Shown here piece after piece: positions 20,734-32,014 of a DNA stretch of 64,000 nucleotides. The translations under genes were made by a program, and so were the position numbers. Each line of letters begins with the position of its first letter. Position 1 is the first letter of the stretch. The notes below the pieces were generated by a model. The model saw only the letters and a list, made by a program, of their open reading frames with translations. It was not told the origin of the DNA and did not search any database. The DNA is from Rana temporaria (Eukaryota > Chordata > Amphibia > Anura > Ranidae), in the NCBI RefSeq assembly GCF_905171775.1, contig NC_053492.1, positions 278,462,938 through 278,526,937 on the forward strand. The letters run 5' to 3'.

Positions 20734-22838
20734 ATGTCTAAAAAAACTTCTTCTATCTATTTTCTTTGTCTGGAAGCACAGGTTTAACATCCTTATATGG
20801 GTCCAAGCAGTGTTCCAAATGGCAGAACAACTAAACATTAGGGATGAGCTTTATGTTCGAGTCGAACATGAGTTTGACTCGAACATTGGCTGTTCACCTG
20901 TTTTTTCAGGAGCAGTGATTTTAATAATGCTTAAAGTGAAACAATAAAAGTGAAATATTCCTTTAAATTTCATACCTGGGGGGGGGGGTGTCTATAGTAT
21001 GCCTGTAAAGTAGCACATGTTTCCTGTGCTTAGAAAAGTCCCTGCACAAAATTACATTTCTAAAGAAAAAAAGTAATTTAAAACTGATTGCGGCTATAAT
21101 GAATTGCCGAGTCCTGGCAATACAGATAAAAGTAATTGAAAAAAACAGCATGGGTTCCCCCTTAGTCCATTACCAGGCCTTTTGGATTTGTTATGAATAT
21201 TAATGACCAAAATAAAAAAAAATGCGTCGGGGTCCCCCCCAAATTCCATATCAGGCCCTTCAGGTCTGGTATGGATTTTAAGGGAAACTCTGCACCAAAA
21301 TGAAAAAAAAAATGGTGGGGGGTTCCCCCTCAAAATCCATACCAGACCATACGCAGGAAAAGAGGGGGGACAAGAGAGCGCCCCCCTCCTGAACCGTACC
21401 AGGCCACATGCCCTCAACATGGGGAGGATGTCCCTATGTTGATGGGGACAAGGGCCTCATCCCCACAACCCTTGCCTGGTGGTTGTGGGGGTCTGCGGGC
21501 AGGGGGCTTATTGGAAACTGGAAGCCCCCTTTAACAAAGGGGAACTTCAGATCCCGGCCCCCCCATGTGAATTGGCAGCGGGGTACATTGTACCCCTACC
21601 ATTTCACCAAAAAAAGTGTACAAATGTTAAAACCACAGGAGACCGTTTGGGACAAGTCCTTTATTAAAAAGAAAAAAAAGGTTCCACAATGTAATCCTGT
21701 CTCGAGCGATCCGGAAAAAAAAACCACGCCTGGCCTGCATTCTGACGTTTTTCACGCTAACCTGAACTGACCCAGGAAGGGGAAGCCATAGAGGACGCCG
21801 AGATCCAGCTTTTGAAACCGCACTTTGTGCACCTTATTGGGCTTATGATTCTCCACCTATCTGTAAGTGCAATATTTTACTTTGATCATTAAATTGTTTT
21901 GCAAAGTTGTTTTCTTTTCTTTTTGCATCTGAGCCATTCATCCGTTCTGACCGATGGGAAATAGCTTGAAGCAGATCCAGTGTGCTACATACAGTCATTT
22001 GGGTGACTCTAAATATACCCGGGTCCAGTCTGACCACCGTTGTGGTCTCCACATCTGGTAAGGGCATTGTTTTGTCACTCAGGTGTGCCTTGGTGGAAGG
22101 TTGTGTCAGCCCTGTACTATCCTTTTCTCTGAAGACATTCGCTGTGAAGTTCACTCTTTTAAAGAAGTTTTCTTTAAGATATCTGGGAGCATATGGACTA
22201 ATACCTCACCTGTAGTCTTTTTTGCTTGCACAATCTCATTCATTCACAGACTTTATACACATGCATATATTGTTTTCATTTACAAGTTATTTTTGTTTTT
22301 CACGTGCATTTTTATTTATAGTCAATTGTTTAGTTTCAGTGATGCATAGCAATTGACCTTACGATTTTGTGTCACCTTCACTTATTTGTGTCACGCCAGG
22401 AATTTTTTGGTATCACATCAGAATTTCTATACACTAGAATTTGCGCTGTACCTCTTCTTTTCCTTAATTCATTATAGCCGCACATAGTTTTAAATTACTT
22501 TTTTCCTATAGAAATGTCATTTTGTGCAGGGACCTTTCTAAGCACAGGAAACATGCGCTACTTTACAGGCATACTATAGACACCCCCCAGGTACAAAATT
22601 CAAAGGAATATTTCACTTTTATTGTTTCACATTAATAAAATCACTGCTCCTGAAAAAACATCAGTTTTTAAAACGTTTTTTGCATTGATACATGTCCCCT
22701 GGGGCAGGACCCGGTCCCCAAACACTTTTTATGGCAATAACTTGGATATTAGCCTTTAGAATGAGCACTTTTCGGGTTTACATCCACTTTAAACCTGTGC
22801 TTACAGACAAAGAAAATAGATAATAGTTTTTTTAGACA
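20734..22838. mobile_element. Long inverted-repeat (foldback) element, 2.1 kb
   Basis: TGTCTAAAAAAACTTCTTC at 20735 pairs with the complement ending at 22838. Blocks at about 20900-21090 and 22470-22680 pair over some 200 bases, sharing a CATACTATAGACACC segment, a GCACAAAATTACATTTC-like block and a TTTAAAACT...GCGGCTATAATGAATT block. Intervening parts differ. The interior at 21190-21680 is homologous to one arm of the palindrome at 37976-39717. It encodes no recognisable protein and no TSD was resolved. Confidence 0.72.
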
Positions 22839-23674
22839 GCTTTCAATTTAGACCTACAACCTAAAATGAGTATATGTTTGGAGAGCATCAAAAGATATCT
22901 TAAATCTGTTGCTTAATGGTGGGAGATCACAGTATATAATTTTCTAGTATCTTTAGTACATAAAGACTCTTTATTGGACATACAATAATATGGTCTCAAG
23001 ATATTTGCCCACATAGCATTTTGGTAGATTATTTACAGACTATGAAAGGTTGCTTTTTTCCTCTGTGCTATAGTCAAAATATTTTTACTTCCATGTGGGT
23101 TCAATTGCATGGTCCAACCTTAAATATTTCTCAGCCTGTTGACTTTCAAATAGCCATACAGTAGAAAGAACTGTATGTAAAAACTGGTGTTTATGGTGTC
23201 TTCAATATTATGGGTCACTTACTATCTTGATCATCAGACTGGAATTTCACTACTGGGGATTTTCTGATGTGATGCCAAACATGACTTAGTTCAAAAGGAA
23301 CACTTCAATACATTGACTCCTAATGGAAAACTATTGCAGATATTCAGGCAAACAGGAATTCATTCCTCTGCACATTCTATTCCCAAAGGAAATGTAAGAA
23401 AAAAGCCATAGAATGTATCAATATGAGGAGCACTAGATATTAATATAATATGGTCTTTGTATAGCAAAAGTCATGGCTCACAGTGTAAATATTTCATTAC
23501 CTCACTTTGGACTCCAGTAATAGTGATGCCCAAAGGAAGGTTTCTGGGTGCTTACCTTGGCAAACCTAATGGGGGAAAGATTTATTAAAAGAAAACATTC
23601 CTGTGCTTATGCAAGTGGTAAAATATATGCTCTTATGACATGATACAATTTGGAGCATATACTATACATATACT

Positions 23675-23677
<3 letters not shown>
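22839..23677. other. No gene seen
   Basis: AT-rich, apparently single-copy DNA. No open frame of note, no terminal repeats and no RNA gene. Confidence 0.45.
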
Positions 23678-23716
<39 letters not shown>

Positions 23717-23724
23717 GGAGAGGC
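23678..23724. repeat. (GA)n microsatellite
   Basis: An almost uninterrupted GA tract, with single C and G interruptions toward its right side. Confidence 0.95.
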
Positions 23725-24000
23725 ATAGAGAGAGCAAAAGAAAATTTGGATGTTTATCTTTCTGAAAAATCCTATTCATGGAGTACTTTAAACTGAAAAT
23801 GTCATACATTGCACCTTACTTATCCTTAAAATGTGGCTACATTCCTTTTTTATTCTTTATTTGCACCTGGTGATCTGACCAATAACACACTTCTTAGGAT
23901 ATCTCCACTCTATAGAATGGAAACCTTTGGACAGCAGATTCCTTAACCTGTGGATAGGGTAGTGTTAGAAGCACTAGCAAATTTAGAAGGATGTGACTAA

Positions 24001-24449
24001 TGGCGCGTACACACGACCGTTATTCATGTCATGGAAAAAACAATGTTTTTCTCGACGTGATTTGTTGTGATTCCTCTCAAGCCTGCCTTGCATGCACACG
24101 ATCGTGAAAAAAAATGCTCGACCAAAGCGCGGTGACGTACGACATGTACAACGGCACTATAAAGGGAAAGTTCCATTCTCATGGCGCCACCCTTTGGGCT
24201 TCTTTTGCTAATTTCCCTGTCTCATAACTTGCTTCTGAGCATGCACATTTTTTCCCCCTCTATAAAGCGTACACATGACCGCTTTTCACGATGCGAAAAA
24301 CGCAGAGAAAAAATGGAGCAGGTTCAAAATTTTTAATGGACATTTTTCTCGTTGAGAAAAATGCTCTGGAGCATACACACGACTGTTTTTCACGACCAAT
24401 TTAAAGAATTGCATTTTTCTCGTCCTGAAAAACGGTCATGTGTACGCGG
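24001..24449. mobile_element. Harbinger-type MITE related to the 48.4-kb element
   Basis: A 449-bp element with ends TGGCGCGTACACACGACCG / CGGTCATGTGTACGCGG and the 3-bp TSD TAA (23998-24000, 24450-24452). Inside, CACTATAAAGGGAAAG (24155-24170) is identical to 48545-48560, the TATA-box segment of the autonomous element's transposase promoter. The next bases also align: ATGGCGCCACCCT...CTTTTGCTAATT here, ATGGCGACGCCCT...CTTTTGCTAGTT there. It has no ORF. It is probably mobilised in trans by a transposase of that family. Confidence 0.85.
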
Positions 24450-24452
24450 TAA

Positions 24453-25081
24453 TAACAAACAAAAGCTGCACTCAGGCTAACACTTTTTAGACAGTAAGGC
24501 CTCATTTACACTTGTGTTTGGGAGCAGTAAAAAAAACATGAGTGAGTCTCATTTTTACCTCCCTCAATGGCCCAACATTTTGCTGCAAAGGCAGGAGAGA
24601 GGGAGTATATATTCTCTCTGCCAGGTTAATCTGGCAGTACTGCCTGCTGAATGTGACCCTTTCAACTGAACGGGGGTGTCCCACAACCGTGTGTAATGCA
24701 TGCAATTGCTGGGCTTTAGTGGGGGGTTTAAGGGGCCAAAGCATGCATTAAGACGTGATACAACACCTCCTCACCATCTGTCAAATTCTCTCTGAAGAGC
24801 ATTCTGAGCAAGGATGACTCTTCAGAAAGCAATTTTAGTGTAAACTAGTCCTACAGCAACAGTTTTTTTTTTCCTTTGGGATAAATATTTTCTATAAATT
24901 AATAAAAGCTAATCATTGTAAGCACCCCTGTCATGTTTTTGCTTAACATCCTGCCTGCCACCTTTGCTGGACACCTTGGTCTGAATGAGGGAGAGTCTGG
25001 TCAGTCACAGAATTCTTTCTCCTATTCACAGATCATATTATAGGAAGTCCCCATTGGATCATCTGCTTTTCTGCCTATAGA
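24453..25081. other. No gene seen
   Basis: Short open frames on both strands at 24502-24751 overlap each other and lack any domain. No transposon ends noticed. Confidence 0.4.
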
Positions 25082-25086
25082 CTCAG

Positions 25087-25670
25087 TGCTAGATTCAGAA
25101 AGAATTTACGTTGTCTCTTACGCCGTCGTATCTTAGTTGCATATTTACGCTGGCCGCTAGGTGGCGCTTCCGTTGATTTACGCAAGGAATATGCTAATTA
25201 GGTAGATACACCGATTCAGAAACGTATGTCCGCCCGGCGGATTTTTTTACGTTGTTTACGTTAGGCTTTTTCCGGCGTAAAGTTACCCCTGCTATATGAG
25301 GCGTATCCTATGTTAAGTATGGACGTCGTTCCCGCGTCGAATTTTGAAAATTTTACGTTGTTTCCGTAAGTCGTTCGCGATTAGGGATGTACATAAGTTA
25401 CGTTCACGTCTAAAGCATTGACGATTTGCGGCGTAATTTCGAGCATGCGCTGTTCGTAAAAAATGTCAAATACGTGGGGTCACACTAAATTTATATAAAA
25501 CACGCCCACATCATCCACATTTGAATTAGGCGGGCTTACGCCGGACCTCATACGCTACCCTGCCGTAACTTAGGGCGCAAGTTCTTTATGAATACGGAAC
25601 TTGCGCCCTAAGTTACGGCGGCGTAACGTTACACCAGCATAAAAATACGCCGGGCTATCTGAATCTAGCC
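25087..25670. mobile_element. CpG-rich MITE, GGCCAGATTC family, divergent copy
   Basis: A 584-bp element with ends TGCTAGATTCAG / CTGAATCTAGCC (one mismatch) and a perfect 5-bp TSD CTCAG (25082-25086, 25671-25675). The interior has the CGCCGTCGTATC and TTGAATTAGGCGGGC motifs of the family. It also has an internal inverted pair around TAACTTAGGGCGCAAG (25565-25615). Confidence 0.85.
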
Positions 25671-25801
25671 CTCAGTGTGTTACTGGCTAGATCACCAGGT
25701 GAAAACAAAGGTAAAAAGCCTAAAATAGAAAACAAATGCAGCCACTACATCTAAGGATTCCGTTTTTTGTTTTGAATTTAATACTGTTTTATCCATTGCA
25801 G

Positions 25802-25895
25802 CACAAAAAGTTCAGCCATAGGAAGAGGACAGGCATCCCTGCAAGAATTCTTGGGATCCAGCTGCCTGCAAAATGTGGGATATACTTCATAACTG
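25802..25895 (+). other. Candidate host exon bounded by splice signals (weak)
   Basis: A 94-bp segment preceded by TTTTATCCATTGCAG and followed by GTAAGTAATG, good matches to vertebrate acceptor and donor sites. One frame is open throughout (starting HKKFSHRKRTG), one has a TAA near its end, and the third closes early. I do not recognise the peptide. Chance pairing of splice-like signals is quite possible in a window this size. Confidence 0.22.
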
Positions 25896-26451
25896 GTAAG
25901 TAATGTATAAAGTTGTATATATATTTGTATATATTTTTTTTTATTTAATAATCTTCAGCTATAAATAAGCTTTAAAAAAGGAACATATTTCCAATGTTGT
26001 GATGCTTTTAGGTTAAAAGACAGGTTAAAATTGTCATCATATGCCACTAGCAGTCCATACATAACCGCTGTCAGGGGCTGTGGAAAAGACCAACAGTGCA
26101 GAGGTGCCAAAAAAGAAAGAAAAAGCTTGCCCAAAATGCCAAAGATCAGTAGGGCAGCTAAAAAAGCGTTTTACCATTGTCTACTTTGCATGATATTACA
26201 ATATGTAATTTGTTGACCTTTTGTGAAAAGAGCATGTTGCTTCTGTGTGGTCACTAAGAAATCTAAATAAATATTTTTTACATTTAAAGTGTGAGACTTG
26301 TTTTTATATTTTTGGATAGAGGGGTAGGGTTAAACCCCAAGGAAGAGTTAAAACCCAATTGTTTATTTTAACCTGGCTGTGTCCCTTTGGGTAAATCCCC
26401 TTACTTTCTGCCCCAGAGATGCAACAGGAAGTGAGAGGAATTCTCTATTAA

Positions 26452-27331
26452 CCTCCCTGGCGGTATGATTCTGTCTGGAATTACGTACCAAAAGCAGTAC
26501 AATTATTTTGCAAGGAAATTTGGCGTTTTATACTGTAGGCCTGTAATTTTTAGAAATAACTCACTTAAATCTGACCAAGCAAGAGTCTTGTAGGTATGAT
26601 TTTTTTTTAAAAACAAAATTATAAATTATATTATAATAAATAATTATAAATAATTATAACAAATAATAATATAATTATAATAAAAATTATTCAATAATGT
26701 AATCAACTCAAAATCACTGAATTTTGCTCAGTTGCAGAATTGTCGCTGTCATTATTTATTTATTTTTTTATGACGAATTTCCCCACAAATCGCTATCGCA
26801 CATTTCTGCAAGTGATTGTAATTTATTATCGCTGTTTTCTAGCTGATCTAAAACCATTTTTGACATAAAGGGACACTTTTGGACAATCTACAGTTTTTAA
26901 GCAGAAAGAACATTTTTTATTATATAAAAGTACATGTAGGGTACTGGGCAGACCACTAGGGACAAGGGGGGTGTGTATTTGTTACATACAGTACTGTAAT
27001 CTATAAGATTACAGTATACTGTATGTAAAGTGTTTGTTTACTTTTTTGAATTTGGCGGCGTTCTCCGCTCCCGTGCGTCGTAACGTCGCAGGGAACGGAG
27101 ATCGGCGGCACACGGGGAGACTGTGAATCGAGCGAGGAGGTCCCGCTCGCTCACACAGCGGGGTGGCATCGCTGGATCCAGGGACAAGGTAAGTAAGTAG
27201 CCTGTGGATCCAGCGAAAGGTAAGCCGCGCCGCTGCACACTCTGCACGTCCACCCTGAGCGTGACTCGGGGTTACCAATCCTAGCATAAAAAATCAACCC
27301 CGAGTCACGCTCGGGTTTACCGCCAGGGGGG
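26452..27331. mobile_element. TTAA-target element (piggyBac- or Kolobok-like), copy 1
   Basis: An 880-bp element flanked by TTAA at 26448-26451 and 27332-27335. Its ends are CCTCCCTGGCGGT / ACCGCCAGGGGGG. The interior holds an AT-rich block of ATAATTATAA repeats (about 26620-26690) and a CpG-rich block (27050-27260). There is no transposase. A close relative sits at 36963-37827. TTAA targets are used by piggyBac and Kolobok; with no transposase the choice stays open. Confidence 0.88.
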
Positions 27332-27441
27332 TTAAAGGGGTTGTAAAGGAAACATTTTTTTTTTCATAATAAGCATCCTTTACCTGCAGACATTCCTCTT
27401 TTCACTTCCTTGCAAGTAGTGTAAACTCACAACACCGCCAT

Positions 27442-27579
27442 GGGGTTCATTTACTAAAGCTGGAAAGTGCAAAATCAGGCTCACTTTTGCATAGAAACCA
27501 ATCAGCTTCCAGGTTTTATTGCTGAAGCTTAATTGAACAAGCCTGATTTTGCACTCTACATCTTTAGTAAATAAACACC
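27442..27579. mobile_element. Small foldback MITE
   Basis: A 138-bp inverted-repeat unit. GGGGTTCATTTACTAAAG at the left pairs with CTTTAGTAAATAAACACC at the right. Internal GTGCAAAATCAGGC (27468-27481) pairs with GCCTGATTTTGCAC (27541-27554). A worn relative is seen near 6211-6230. Confidence 0.78.
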
Positions 27580-28900
27580 AATGTGTCACATCACTCACTG
27601 TCACCACCAGACCCTCACCTATTTCAACACATTTTCTCCTCAGTAGGTGTAGCTGGCCAGCTAGGACCTGTCCTAGGTAGCTAGTATAACCTACATGTAT
27701 ATACAGCTAAACCTGCTAAGAACCTAAATGTAATGCACATGTTTATATGTGAGAGACAAAAGCAAAGTTATTCACTGTGATTTTATGCTTGAATGTCATA
27801 TAATAGTTGTATGTTGTGTTCACAGAAGCAAAAGAAAAAATATGCCTTTAAGAATCGTTTATTTATATGACAGTGAAGGTAAAGCTCAAATTATACAGTA
27901 GATTTCATACCAGAAAGCATAGAGTTAAGCTTTTGTGACTCATCAGTAGCCTTGCCCAATCACAGCTAATCTCACATTGAGCAGTCTTGACCTATCACAG
28001 CTACCTTTGCATCCATTCTGTCTGGGAGGTTCCTAATACTGTACATGTGCTGCATTCATTGCACATAAAGACAGAGAGCAGACATACAGAGTTCAGTTTT
28101 ATGGAAGCAAGGGCCTAAATAGGTATGTTACACAAGTTACATATATGTTCTTATTGTAAATAGTGTGATCAGAACTGTATACTGATCTAGCTGTGTGTTC
28201 ACTTGTAGTTCCACCGAACTAAGTTACCATACAAAGTCATCTAACCGCCCTAACTGCACTCGAACAAACTAAGTCCATTCGGTCATTCAAACTAAGTCAC
28301 ATCCATCCATCCACTCTAACAAGCTAACTGCACCAAACTCATTACCGAACTAAAGCAACACTGCAAACCAAGTTGCAAACCACAGTTATACCTTTCAGAG
28401 AAATCAGAGAATGCTTTGATAACTTACAGAGAGAGAGAAAGAGTAAAAACCCAGAAGAAAGAAATATATCCACCATTTTATGTTGAATGACAAGATTGAA
28501 TATTTGAACTGCCATTTTGTGATACTTATTCAACACGTGTTTGTACATGGACTGTCTGCTGAAAAGCAGCAGTGTTATCTATGAAGAAAGTGAAGTTAAT
28601 AAAGAAGTGATTTTAAGCATTTGGTGTGCTCTTTAAACCTTACTGCTTCCATAGAACGGCAATAGAGGAATTTCAGAGTAAAGACAGTCTTGTTGGACTG
28701 AAAAGTCAGAGATATCACAATTCTTCTAATGCCACAGCGCATGAGGCACTTTTATACTGCTGCGTCTGCCACAGTAGGGGCTTTTGAGCTGGGCACATAT
28801 ATCTGCAGTGTTTTTTTTATCTCTCTTCAAAGAGCTATGTCCTGTAGCTCTCTCCTGAACCATTCCTCTGTTATCAGCCTGATAATTTTCGGACACATCA
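27580..28900. other. No gene seen
   Basis: AT-rich with a repeated 'accgaactaa / ccaaactcatt' theme near 28200-28350. The short minus frame at 28342-28548 has no recognisable domain. Confidence 0.4.
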
Positions 28901-28959
28901 GATAAAAGCAGACTGGCTTTTCTGTCAGGGGAGAAAAAAAATAGAACCTGTTTTATTGG

Positions 28960-29240
28960 TTATGGTTAAAAAAACGATAGAAAAAAAACGATCGTCTGTG
29001 GGGCAATCCATCGGTCAAAAATCCATGCATGCTCAGAATCAAGTCGACGCATGCTCGAAAGCATTGAACTTAATTTTTCTCAGCACGTTGTAGTGTTTTA
29101 CATCACCGCGTTGGACACGATCGGATTTTTAACCGATGGTGTGTAGGCAAGACTGATGAAGGTGAGCTTTATCGGATATCTGATGAAAAAAAACATCGGT
29201 TTAGATTCCATCACATATCCGATCGTGTGCACAGCGCATT
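28960..29240. mobile_element. Possible decayed Harbinger-type MITE
   Basis: Contains several CGATCG/CCGATGG inverted motifs. Its right end ATCCGATCGTGTGCACAGCG resembles the CGACC...GTGTGTACGC ends of the MITE at 24001. The left end and TSD are not clear, so this is only a family guess. Confidence 0.4.
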
Positions 29241-30346
29241 AGAGTATTGTATATTATGCCAGTTTCCAGAATCCCTGAATAATATGTATACAGTATATTC
29301 CTCAGAAGAACCAATATACAAACAAATACACATTATGAAAATAGAACATATTATGTAAAAGATAGTTCAGAACACATTTTTCTACTCTCAGACATGCCTA
29401 GTGGTTGAAGGTGATCTTACCTGAAATTCACCAAATTAAATCATTAGTTTTTTTATTTTTCTTTAACCAATGGAAAAGAAGCCATATTTTTTTGGCTGAG
29501 CCTATTATAATTTTTATGATCTCATTGAGATGCTATTTAGAAGCAAGAGCGATGCCATGAAGGGACACTCAATCAGACTCAATCACACATGCAGACACAC
29601 ACACTACATTCATCAAATTCACACTTCTACATTCATGAAGATTCCTGGACACCTTATGCTTTGAAACTCAGAGGTCGCAAGAAGTAATTTCTCTTTAAGA
29701 GTAGCCATCTTGAAAGCTACGGTAGCCATTCTAAAAAAAACTCTGGTACCCAGCAATTCAGACCAGTAGTTGGAACGGGTAATTATGTTGTGTTGATTTT
29801 ATCTTATATTTATTTGTATTTTCTTAAATATTGATTTATTGAGTATTATACTATTGTTAATTATTATCCTGAATCAATAACCACCTTGTTAATTTTTTCT
29901 CTAAAGATTTCTCTAAAGATTACATTTTCAATATATTTTTCATTTGCATAGTTTCCTATTTTGACATAACAAACGTCTAATTTTATTTCACGTTGATAAC
30001 CACTGAATTTGTAAAATACAGACATTCTGTCTAATTGTCATTTTACAAGGTTATTGACTCTACAGGGAAGTTTATCATTGCTGTGTCATATCAAAGGTAC
30101 TACCCTCCCATTTAGCGGGTGTTTCAATTGATATTCAAGATTTTATGTAATGCCATCAGTATTTTAATTTTATGTAACGTTTGTTTATGTCAACCAATAT
30201 ATATATATAACTTTTTTATATAATTACATGTCTGGTGAATAAAATTCATATTTTTAGACTGTGGTCATATTTGATGAACCTGTATCTTAAAAATATCATC
30301 GTTAAAAATTACTTAAATCATAAATACCGTGGAGGAAAATTTTCCT
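29241..30346. other. No gene seen
   Basis: AT-rich DNA with a short tandem of TTTCTCTAAAGA near 29899-29922 and several AT-only runs. No coding or RNA signal. Confidence 0.4.
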
Positions 30347-31667
30347 TAACCACTTCCCACCCAAGGACGTCATATGATGTCCTGGACTTTCAGTGAGGAT
30401 ATCTGAATGATGCCTGCGGCTACAGACATCATTCAGATATCACTATTTTCAGCCGTTCGCTTCAGCGATTCAGTGCACCATAAGAACGATCATAGCAGCA
30501 GTTCCGCCACTTGATCGTTTTCATAGGTGACGGAAAGGGACGTTCCCCCCTCCTGCCCTCATCCGGTGCTTCTCCAGGCTCTCCCGTGCCATCGGGGACC
30601 CGGAGAAATGATCAGCCGGCGCCGGATGCCTGCACTTGCACTTTATTATGGCTTCAGATTAACTGCACTTTAGTATGTATAACTTGTAAGGGGGATTTTT
30701 GGGCGACATTAAACTTTGAAACAGTATCACACTATGTGGACAATTTGTTTCTTTTACATGTGTTTACTGGATCCTTAAGTGACTACAGTGGAAGTTCAGC
30801 TGAAGCGGTGGACGATCAGTTTTTGACAAGAGGCGCATTAGATCCATAGTTGTGGTGAGTTCATCCACAAAGGGGAGATTTCTCCAAGTGGTGAAGTGTT
30901 TGGTGAATGGTGGTCTGTTTTAAATCAATCACTACACAAGTTACAACTAAGCTCCTACGCATTATTAATTTTCCTATATGAACTATATGAACTATATAAG
31001 GAAGCTTGTCATTCTCTATTTTTGGAAAGAGCGCTACTGCAATATTTCTGAGGACGCTTTTAACCAGGAGTGTTTTTAATATTGTCTTTTACATTGTAAT
31101 ATTTTTTACAGCAGCTGCTATTTTATTTTATTTTACGATTAGTATTGTATTTTCATATTTATTTATGACATACCTTATTGCACAGAGACCGAAATTGCTT
31201 TATTCCTGAGAGCTGAGTGGTGCTTTCATAGGCTGGTCGTTTAAAGCATTTTTTGATAAATTATCATAGTATTAATTTTGGTTTGGCAACATCACTATAT
31301 TTATAATTTTGGTGTTAATTTGGTATCACAAATTTTGTGTAGACAGCTCTGTCCGTATTTGTTTTACCCCAGCACACTATAATTTTGATTTTACAGTTTT
31401 ATGTTTGGTATCTACTGTATTTACTCAACATAAGCCCATCTTTTTTATGTTTTACAAAAATTTAATTTTTCCTGAAAATATAATTTTGATATACAGTTTC
31501 ACAAATATCATAAATTGCAGCTGCTATGATTTTTTCTTTAGGGACTCTGCATTCAGAAAATATGCAATTGCTCTGGAGTTTTAAGTATATTTCTAGCAAA
31601 AAAAATGCTGCTTTTAAACATGTTTGAGAAAATGTAAAAAAAATTGGCCAGGTCATGAAGGAGTTAA
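30347..31667. repeat. Probable TTAA-flanked dispersed repeat
   Basis: Starts TTAACCACTTCCCACCC and ends GGTCATGAAGGAGTTAA, so both ends carry TTAA and partly matching inverted ends. A foldback around GAATGATGCCTGCGG...CATCATTCAGATATC lies at 30400-30445. It has no coding potential I recognise. The two ends could also belong to separate elements. Confidence 0.45.
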
Positions 31668-32012
31668 AAGACCTGTGTAAATGCCTATGAACCTGCCTGC
31701 ATAATAAATATTATAGGCACCATAAAGAGGCTGCTTACATGCAGTGTGCATTCATAATTGAATTTCCTGTTTCTTTTACTTTCATACACCCAAAGCGGTT
31801 ACCTGGTTGTGATCTTGAACCCTACTTAGATAACTCATAACATGCATTACATTTTTGTGCATTTAATGTTGTTACTGTAGGACTTACTAGGTAGGACTTA
31901 CTATGACTTACTTACCCTTGGTGCAGGTGATGAGCTTATCTATTTTGGCCAAAACTCAAACTAATATCTAATGATTTTGTGTTTTGGTATTCTGGGAGCA
32001 AGTGAAACAATG
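31668..32012. other. No gene seen
   Basis: About 350 bases of AT-rich DNA between two elements, with a local GTAGGACTTACTA duplication near 31876-31905. Confidence 0.45.
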
Positions 32013-32014
32013 TA

